This document shows positions 6,946 through 11,545 of a stretch of 11,545 bases of DNA, one piece after another. The notes under the pieces were generated by a model that was not told the DNA's origin, did not search any database, and was given only the letters and a program-made list of their open reading frames with translations. This DNA is from Chloroflexota bacterium (lineage in GTDB: Bacteria > Chloroflexota > Ktedonobacteria > Ktedonobacterales > Ktedonobacteraceae). The DNA lies in the NCBI GenBank assembly GCA_005881995.1, contig VBHV01000060.1, forward strand, positions 1 through 11,545, in the 5' to 3' direction. Numbering within the stretch: position 1 is the first letter of the stretch; every line of letters begins with the position of its first letter. The translations under genes and the position numbers were made by a program.

Positions 6946-7380
6946 ATGAATCGAAAACTCTGGCGGGTTCTAGGCATGTTTGTTGCCCTATTCGCACTCG
7001 GCAGCATTTTGTTAGCAGCCTGTGGAGGCACTCCTGCAACCAGCGGCGGCAACCCTCCGACCACCGGCGGTGGCGGTAATGGGAACTGCGCCAATGGAAC
7101 GGTGCATACCCTGGTAACAACGTTCCAGGAAGCGTGCGTGAATGTGGTGAAAGGCTCAAATCTACAGGTTGTTCCCGTTGCTCAATCATTGCACATTTTA
7201 GACAACGGTTCATGGGTCAACGGTAACCAGGTTCCTATGAAGGAGTCTGGCGCGCCAACCGTCAACAATGTGCAAGAAACGAGCAGCCCGGTTTCAATAG
7301 GGCCATTCCCAACTGCCGGCACCTACCACATCTTTTGTACCGTTCACCCGAATATGAATCTAACTGTCATTGTGTCATAA
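6946..7380 (+). CDS. Cupredoxin-like lipoprotein (type-1 copper site)
   Basis: A 144-residue exported protein. The N-terminus MNRKLWR is followed by a hydrophobic stretch (8-22) and the lipobox LLAAC with Cys26 as the predicted lipidated residue, so it should be anchored on the outer face of the membrane. A Gly/Thr/Pro/Asn-rich linker (27-47) leads to a cupredoxin-like domain. Predicted copper ligands are His83 (SLHILDNG), Cys131, His134 and Met137 in FCTVHPNM, the plastocyanin/azurin arrangement. Cys48 and Cys64 could form a disulfide. An upstream in-frame ATG at 6904 would place 14 extra residues before the signal peptide and has no ribosome site; ATG 6946 is preferred. A role as a small electron carrier, perhaps downstream of menaquinol oxidation, is inferred from copper site and position. 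It is not a recognised named protein. Confidence 0.85.
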   Translation: MNRKLWRVLGMFVALFALGSILLAACGGTPATSGGNPPTTGGGGNGNCANGTVHTLVTTFQEACVNVVKGSNLQVVPVAQSLHILDNGSWVNGNQVPMKESGAPTVNNVQETSSPVSIGPFPTAGTYHIFCTVHPNMNLTVIVS

Positions 7381-7401
7381 AGAGCATGAGCTGGTAGTGG
7401 G

Positions 7402-7456
7402 AAACAACCCGATGGGGAGCTTTAGTGTGTTAAAGCTCCCCATCGGGTTGTTTTTT
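7402..7456. terminator. Strong intrinsic terminator
   Basis: A perfect 23-bp stem (7402-7424 with 7431-7453) closes a GTGTGT loop and runs into six T bases (7451-7456). It sits 21 bases after the lipoprotein stop and 31 bases before the end of the convergent minus-strand gene. The plus-strand T-run is clear. On the minus strand the tract is only TTT, so action in that direction is possible but less certain. Confidence 0.92.
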
Positions 7457-7487
7457 CATTGTGAAGCAGTTTGAGGAGACATGCCGG

Positions 7488-8060
7488 TTATGACCTGACT
7501 GCTTGGTAGTGAAGTCCAACTACCCCCGACTGGAACGTCTTTGCTTCGAGCAGCTTCAGCTTCATCCAGTCCTTGATGTCTTGAAAGAGCGGGATTCCAC
7601 CACCTAAGACAATCGGATTGAGAAAAAGGCGGTATTCATCAATCAAGCCCAGATGGATAAACGTATGGGTCAATCTGGGACTCCCGAAAATCATGAGGTC
7701 AAGGCCAGGCTGTTGTTTGAGTGATGCGATTTCTTCCGCAATGTGGTCTTTCACCAGCCGTGAATTCTTCCATTCCGCGCGAGAGAGCGTGGTTGAAAAC
7801 ACGATTTTGGAGACATTCTCGACCCAGTGAGCGTGTTTGAGGTCGCGTGGCGAAGCCTCTGGGTCCGTGAGTACTGTTGGCCAATAACTCTGCATTCCCA
7901 GATAGGTGACACGTCCGTAGAGAGCCGTGTCGACGCTCCTGAAGAGAGCGTCGACATAGGGGTTCAGTTCTTCGTCCACGATAGCCCACTCCAATTCTCC
8001 GTTTGGTCCTGTCGTGAAGCCATCGAGCGAGACATGCATAAATGAAATGACTTTCCTCAT
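7488..8060 (-). CDS. RibD C-terminal/dihydrofolate reductase-like oxidoreductase
   Basis: A 190-residue single-domain protein of the family that resembles the reductase half of RibD and DHFR; members bind NADPH, and many are uncharacterised (YwjB/YyaP type). Seen motifs are MRKVISFMHVSLDGF at the N-terminus (SLDG 11-14), LYGRVTY (47-53), KIVFSTTL (85-92), DLMIFGSPRL (121-130) and DEYRLFLNPIVLGGGIPLF (141-159). The frame is open to an ATG at 8141, but AAAAGGAG just upstream of ATG 8060 and the family-typical start there fix the shorter form. It lies 90 bases downstream of the AraC-type gene on the same strand and has its own likely promoter. The substrate is unknown; a folate or riboflavin role should not be assumed. 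Confidence 0.88.
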   Translation of the reverse strand: MRKVISFMHVSLDGFTTGPNGELEWAIVDEELNPYVDALFRSVDTALYGRVTYLGMQSYWPTVLTDPEASPRDLKHAHWVENVSKIVFSTTLSRAEWKNSRLVKDHIAEEIASLKQQPGLDLMIFGSPRLTHTFIHLGLIDEYRLFLNPIVLGGGIPLFQDIKDWMKLKLLEAKTFQSGVVGLHYQAVRS

Positions 8061-8105
8061 GGGATACTCCTTTTCTTGGCATGATTGGAAACCTTCAACG
8101 GTTCT

Positions 8106-8135
8106 ATCATAACAGAGCCAAAAGGAGCTTGTCTT
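8106..8135 (-). promoter_or_regulatory. Likely extended -10 promoter for the RibD/DHFR-like gene
   Basis: Read on the minus strand, TGTTATGAT gives an extended -10 (TATGAT at 8111-8106, 5 of 6 consensus). AAGACA (8135-8130, 4 of 6) lies 18 bases upstream. A start near 8099 leaves a leader of about 39 bases that carries the AAAAGGAG ribosome site. Confidence 0.5.
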
Positions 8136-8150
8136 GAACAAAATGGACAG

Positions 8151-8828
8151 CTATTTCGGCTTCCTGATCTGAGCTATCTGGGCAGGCGTTTGCCCTAGGA
8201 AATGCTTGAGTGATCTGGTCATATGCGACTGATCGGCATAGCCAGCCTGATAGGCCGTCTCAAGGAGCGAAACGCCCTGCTCCAGCAGATCCCCAGCCTG
8301 CTTTGCGCGTTCGATCTGCGCAATCACTTTGTACGTTAACCCGGTTGCCAATAAGAAACGACGCCTCACCGTACGCAACGACATCTCCGGCGGTTGGCCA
8401 GCTAAGGCCGCCTTCACGATTGGATCAAAAACCAGCAAATCCTCGCGCACCAGCCTCTCGACAAACGTCTCGACATTGTCATAGTCAGGAAATTGGAAGC
8501 TCGATCCGGCAAGCTCGAAGGATGTTTTCGCGGCGAGAGGCAGAATGGCCTGTTCATCCAGGAGATTTCTGATGGACACAGAGGGCAGAAAGGTGCCAAG
8601 CGGAAACGTGACACCGAACCACTCGGTCCCCTCGGCCTGGGTGATAGGAGTCGCTTTGGTCAATGGTCCCTCCACGGAGACTTTGACCCTTCCATTCTGC
8701 CTGAGAAAGAGCAGATGCCAACGGTTAGAGGCTGGGCAAACAGGAGCATAATCGCTGCCGGCCCGACCACGCCAGACCGCTTCTATATACGGGGAGTCAG
8801 ACTCCCTTCCCTCAAAGAGAGAGCTCAT
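8151..8828 (-). CDS. AraC-family transcriptional regulator
   Basis: A 225-residue DNA-binding regulator. Residues 1 to about 110 form an N-terminal sensing domain that starts SPYIEAVWRGR and includes WHLLFLRQNG and WFGVTFPLGTF, a cupin-like or DUF6597-like arrangement seen in short AraC proteins. The C-terminus carries the double helix-turn-helix: MSLRTVRRRFLLATGLTYK (149-167) and AYQAGYADQSHMTRSLKHF (192-210) followed by GQTPAQI, the standard AraC signature. GGAGGT (8840-8835 on the minus strand) is 6 bases before the ATG. It is divergent from the DoxX-like and MFS exporter genes and upstream of the reductase gene, so either or both could be its targets. The inducer is not known. Confidence 0.92.
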   Translation of the reverse strand: MSSLFEGRESDSPYIEAVWRGRAGSDYAPVCPASNRWHLLFLRQNGRVKVSVEGPLTKATPITQAEGTEWFGVTFPLGTFLPSVSIRNLLDEQAILPLAAKTSFELAGSSFQFPDYDNVETFVERLVREDLLVFDPIVKAALAGQPPEMSLRTVRRRFLLATGLTYKVIAQIERAKQAGDLLEQGVSLLETAYQAGYADQSHMTRSLKHFLGQTPAQIAQIRKPK

Positions 8829-8881
8829 ATTTCTACCTCCGATGTATCAGACGTGAACAACATTCCACCTTGTTTCGCGTG

Positions 8882-8941
8882 GAACGTGCCAGGAGTGAGC
8901 GTGCGGAATGCGGCAACGCTAGGCCGCGGGATGGCACGTTC
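8882..8941. repeat. Nested inverted repeat in the divergent spacer
   Basis: GAACGTGCC (8882-8890) is matched by GGCACGTTC (8933-8941), a perfect 9-base inverted repeat 42 bases apart. Inside it AGCGT (8898-8902) pairs with a later ACGCT, giving a hairpin within a hairpin. It could be a regulator site pair, an RNA structure in the AraC leader, or a repeat remnant. Confidence 0.5.
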
Positions 8942-9043
8942 TGCGCCACACATGCCGTGAGCACGAACAGTTTACCATACATTCGCAGAAAAAACTTCTC
9001 TGATCTTGCTCTTTGGTCGCGACATCCGCCAGGCCTGGGTGGT

Positions 9044-9073
9044 TTGACATGTGTAACCTCCCGCGAATCTGAT
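9044..9073 (+). promoter_or_regulatory. Possible promoter for the DoxX-like gene
   Basis: A perfect -35 box TTGACA (9044-9049) is followed after 18 bases by TCTGAT (9068-9073; 4 of 6 of the -10 consensus). The leader to ATG 9179 would be about 100 bases and include the repeat at 9137-9152. Confidence 0.42.
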
Positions 9074-9136
9074 TATGTAAGACAATGGGATATAGCATTA
9101 TGCAATACACATCCCCGCTAATGAGCTATAAGTACG

Positions 9137-9152
9137 CTCAAATTTGTTTGAG
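9137..9152. repeat. Small operator-like inverted repeat
   Basis: CTCAAA (9137-9142), TTTG, TTTGAG (9147-9152) forms a symmetric site 27 bases before the DoxX-like start and 13 bases before its ribosome site. It could be a regulator site or a small leader hairpin. It is AT-rich and short, so chance is possible. Confidence 0.35.
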
Positions 9153-9178
9153 ATAAAGAAATATAAAGGATAACTTAC

Positions 9179-9775
9179 ATGATCAGCAATTCAAAAACGT
9201 CACCTCTGCGTCGAAGCTCTGCTTCGTCAAGTCGTTCTATACCGATGAACTGGCGAGAAAAAGGGGTCGCTATCGCGCGTATCATCTTCGGCCTGGTCTG
9301 GGTCGTTGCCGCTACCTTGTCGTGGCAACCCCAGTTTCAAAACGCATTCGTTGCGCAAGTTACAGCTGCACAGGGTGGTCAACCCGGTTTCATCCAGAGC
9401 TGGATCTCCTTCTGGGGTCAGCTTGTCAGTGTCAATCCATTGCTCCTTGCTCGCATCTTAGCCACAACACAGAGCGTTATCGCGCTCTTTTTGATCCTGG
9501 GCATCTTGAGCAACCTGACGTATATCGTTGGTATATTCCTGTCACTCGGTATATGGGCAGTGCCTGAAGGCTTTGGAGGACCCTACATACCAGGTTCCAG
9601 TACCGATATAGGCACAGCCTTTCCGTACGTGATAATCTTTGCCTTGCTGCTCTTCCTCTCCGCCGGGCGCTATTACGGACTTGATCAGTGGCTCACTTCA
9701 AGGTTGGGTCGATTGAGCTTCCTGGCTTCTGACTCTTTTAAACGCAGCAGGAAGCACAGCTCAAAGGACAGATGA
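9179..9775 (+). CDS. DoxX/DoxD-like membrane protein
   Basis: A 198-residue protein with a Ser/Arg-rich cytoplasmic N-terminus (1-25) and four predicted membrane helices (about 29-48, 88-107, 110-128 and 147-163), then a basic tail. The pattern of ARIIFGLVWVVAA in helix 1, WQPQF, an FGGPY...GTDIG-like loop (here GGPYIPGSSTDIGTAFPY, 133-150) and SAGRYYGLD after helix 4 is that of the DoxX family, near the DoxD subunit of thiosulfate:quinone oxidoreductase. A quinone-linked redox role is possible but not shown, as most members are uncharacterised and no DoxA partner is seen. AAAGGA (9165-9170) precedes the ATG by 8 bases. It is 140 bases upstream of the exporter gene and may be cotranscribed. 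Confidence 0.8.
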   Translation: MISNSKTSPLRRSSASSSRSIPMNWREKGVAIARIIFGLVWVVAATLSWQPQFQNAFVAQVTAAQGGQPGFIQSWISFWGQLVSVNPLLLARILATTQSVIALFLILGILSNLTYIVGIFLSLGIWAVPEGFGGPYIPGSSTDIGTAFPYVIIFALLLFLSAGRYYGLDQWLTSRLGRLSFLASDSFKRSRKHSSKDR

Positions 9776-9915
9776 TCCTGCCAGCGCATTTTGATGAGTA
9801 TTGAGTAGGGGTAGCTTACCAAAGCGAGAATTGCCTCACATTCTTTTCATTGAGAAGCATCTGGGGCATTTCTCCTTCAGAGGCATAGCAGCAGTTCAGA
9901 AGGATTAAATTTCGT

Positions 9916-11545
9916 ATGAAAACCATGACCAATCAGTCTGGTGTGACTGATCTCCCACCGGAGCGCTCAGCGAGAGTCGTCGAAGAGTTTGAGCAGCCGC
10001 GCTATTCGCGGCGTGATACCCTGCTCACGATGTTTGGCGTACTGATGGTGATGTTACTCGGCTCGCTTGATCAGACGATTGTCGCTACGGCTTTGCCGCA
10101 CGTGATTGCCGATCTGCACGGCTTTGATCGATATACCTGGGTTTCAACCGCCTACTTGCTGGCATCAACGGTGACGGTGCCGATCTACGGCAAGCTGTCC
10201 GACCTGTTCGGGCGCAAACCCATTTTTCTGTTTGGCATCGGCCTTTTCCTGGTGGGGTCCGCGCTTTCAGGCACGTCACAGTCGATGAATCAGTTGATTG
10301 CCTTCCGTGCGTTCCAGGGGCTTGGCACGGGCGCGCTGACACCTATCGCCATAGCAGTGGTTGGTGATCTCTTTACACCGCGTGAACGCGGCAAGTGGCA
10401 AGGGGTGACCGGCGCTGTCTTTGGGCTTTCCGCCATTATTGGTCCGACGCTGGGCGGATGGATTACACAATACTCATCCTGGCGCTGGGTTTTTTATGTG
10501 AATCTGCCGGTAGGTATCCTGGCGTTGCTGGTGCTGATCTTCCTCATGCCGACACTGCGTGGGAAGGTGCAAAAGGTGTCGATTGACTATATTGGAGCGG
10601 CGTTGCTGGTCGCGGGTACTGTGCCATTACTGCTGGGCTTTACCTTTGCAGGCTCACAATACGCGTGGCTTTCGCCGCAAACTATCGGTCTGTTGGCAGG
10701 TTCGGTGGTCATGGGAGTGGCCTTTGTGATCTATGAAGCGTGGTTGGAGCGGCGTGATGGGCAACCGATTATTGCGCCGAGCCTGTTTAAGCATAGCATC
10801 TTCGCTGTCTCGACACTGGTCACCTTCATCTTTGGCATGGGGCTATTCGGTGCCGTTTTCTTCATTCCCTTGTATGTGCAGGGTGTCGTTGGCTCATCTG
10901 CCACCAACAGCGGCCTGGTTCTGACGCCCTTGACGCTGACCCTGGTCGTTGGCAGTGTCGTTTCCGGGCAACTGGTCTCGCGTCTAGGCAGATACAAGTG
11001 GCTTGCCATTATCGGTATGCTCGCCAGCGTTGGCGGCACGTTGCTGTTGTTGCGCCTGGATGTCAACTCTGACAATACCGGTGTCCTCCTGGCCCTGCTC
11101 GTGTTCGGTCTGGGCATGGGCTTTGGCATGTCGCTGTACACCCTGATCGTGCAGAATGCCATTCCGAACAAAATTGGCCAGGCAACGGCAGCGCTGACCT
11201 TCTTCCGTTCCATCGGTGGAACAATCGCGTTGGCAGCCATGGGATCAGTAATGAACTCTGCCTATCTGCCCGCGTTTAACAACGCGCTGCCACCTGCGAT
11301 CAAACAACTCGCGACAGCGCAGCCCAGGGTGGCGCAGTTACTGGGAATCTTCCACAACCCTCAGGTATTGCTCCAACCAGATTCGGAGGCGCAGTTACTG
11401 ACTCAAGCCACGCATCAAGGTTCTGCAGCAGTGATGATGTTCAATCAAGTCATCGAGTCCGTGAAGGTCGGCCTGGCCGCAGGTATCCATGATGTCTTCC
11501 TCATGATCATGGTGATCATGGTAGTTGGTACCATTGCCGTACTCT
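9916..11545 (+). CDS. DHA2-family MFS drug exporter (EmrB/QacA type), partial
   Basis: An open frame of 543 codons that continues past the window end. It starts at ATG 9916 with AGAAGGA at 9898-9904; an in-frame ATG at 9925 is the alternative. About 35 cytoplasmic residues precede the first helix. MFS hallmarks are LDQTIVATALP (51-61, motif D1 of the 14-helix subfamily), motif A GKLSDLFGRKP (92-102), motif B FRAFQGLGTGA (130-140), the antiporter motif C region GAVFGLSAIIGPTLGG (166-181), and WRWVFYVNLPVG (189-200). The late extracytoplasmic loop after LAAMGSVMNSAY is long and hydrophilic, as usual in DHA2. It should export drugs or other amphiphiles by proton antiport; the substrate cannot be told. 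It may be controlled by the divergent AraC-type regulator. Confidence 0.93.
   Translation, partial: MKTMTNQSGVTDLPPERSARVVEEFEQPRYSRRDTLLTMFGVLMVMLLGSLDQTIVATALPHVIADLHGFDRYTWVSTAYLLASTVTVPIYGKLSDLFGRKPIFLFGIGLFLVGSALSGTSQSMNQLIAFRAFQGLGTGALTPIAIAVVGDLFTPRERGKWQGVTGAVFGLSAIIGPTLGGWITQYSSWRWVFYVNLPVGILALLVLIFLMPTLRGKVQKVSIDYIGAALLVAGTVPLLLGFTFAGSQYAWLSPQTIGLLAGSVVMGVAFVIYEAWLERRDGQPIIAPSLFKHSIFAVSTLVTFIFGMGLFGAVFFIPLYVQGVVGSSATNSGLVLTPLTLTLVVGSVVSGQLVSRLGRYKWLAIIGMLASVGGTLLLLRLDVNSDNTGVLLALLVFGLGMGFGMSLYTLIVQNAIPNKIGQATAALTFFRSIGGTIALAAMGSVMNSAYLPAFNNALPPAIKQLATAQPRVAQLLGIFHNPQVLLQPDSEAQLLTQATHQGSAAVMMFNQVIESVKVGLAAGIHDVFLMIMVIMVVGTIAVL

Larger units (their letters stand above)
8829..9178. other. 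Divergent regulatory spacer between the AraC and DoxX-like genes
   Basis: A 350-base stretch without a convincing gene. Next to the AraC start is its ribosome site (8835-8840). Then come a nested inverted-repeat block (8882-8941), a plus-strand promoter candidate (9044-9073), a small inverted repeat (9137-9152) and AAAGGA (9165-9170), the DoxX-like ribosome site. I saw no clear minus-strand promoter for the AraC gene. Confidence 0.6.

Noticed and set aside
8061..8141. N-terminal extension of the RibD/DHFR-like protein
   Set aside because: AAAAGGAG directly before ATG 8060 and the usual MRKVISFMHVSLDGF start favour the short form; the extension also covers the predicted promoter.
8493..8960. 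Plus-strand open frame of 155 codons across the AraC-type gene start and spacer
   Set aside because: It is antisense to a well-supported regulator, lacks a ribosome site and shows no domain pattern.
11500..11525. Direct repeat TGATCATGG TGATCATGG near the window end
   Set aside because: It lies within a membrane helix of the exporter and encodes a plain IMVIMV hydrophobic run.

Overview
The window looks like part of a chromosome from a free-living, respiring bacterium of moderately high GC. The best guess is Chloroflexota, possibly class Ktedonobacteria. That guess rests on gene style, TTG starts, an Ala/Gly-rich cupredoxin lipoprotein and GTA(C/G)GGGCG...CGCCC palindromic repeats. It is an inference, because no rRNA or other phylogenetic marker is present. 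No tRNA, rRNA, CRISPR array, transposase or phage gene was seen.

Bases 1-6661 hold most of the classical (o-succinylbenzoate) menaquinone pathway, all on the + strand. A tight run, menD (3' end only)-menH-menB-menC-menE, has gaps or overlaps of about 2 to 22 bases and should be one transcript. After a 323-base spacer comes a second pair, menA-menG, with its own likely promoter. MenD, MenH, MenC, MenE and MenB turn isochorismate into 1,4-dihydroxy-2-naphthoyl-CoA. MenA prenylates the naphthoate and MenG methylates the product to menaquinone. Only the isochorismate synthase (menF) and a DHNA-CoA thioesterase are not seen; menF may lie upstream of the window.

Bases 6662-7456 hold a REP/MITE-like perfect inverted repeat, a small secreted lipoprotein with a complete type-1 copper site (a probable electron carrier) and a very strong intrinsic terminator. 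A second repeat of the same general design, but with its two units in opposite orientation, sits in the menE-menA spacer.

Bases 7488-8828 are a minus-strand pair: an AraC-type regulator followed by a RibD-C/dihydrofolate-reductase-like oxidoreductase, which also has its own likely promoter. A 350-base divergent spacer with a promoter and inverted repeats separates the regulator from a plus-strand pair: a four-helix DoxX/DoxD-like membrane protein and a DHA2-type (14-helix) MFS drug exporter that runs off the end of the window.

The gene content is mostly ordinary housekeeping and accessory material. The points most worth a second look are the two paired-hairpin repeats of opposite topology, the structured spacer before menA, the copper lipoprotein next to the quinone genes, and the nested palindromes in the AraC/DoxX spacer. 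I found no convincing new multi-gene system.
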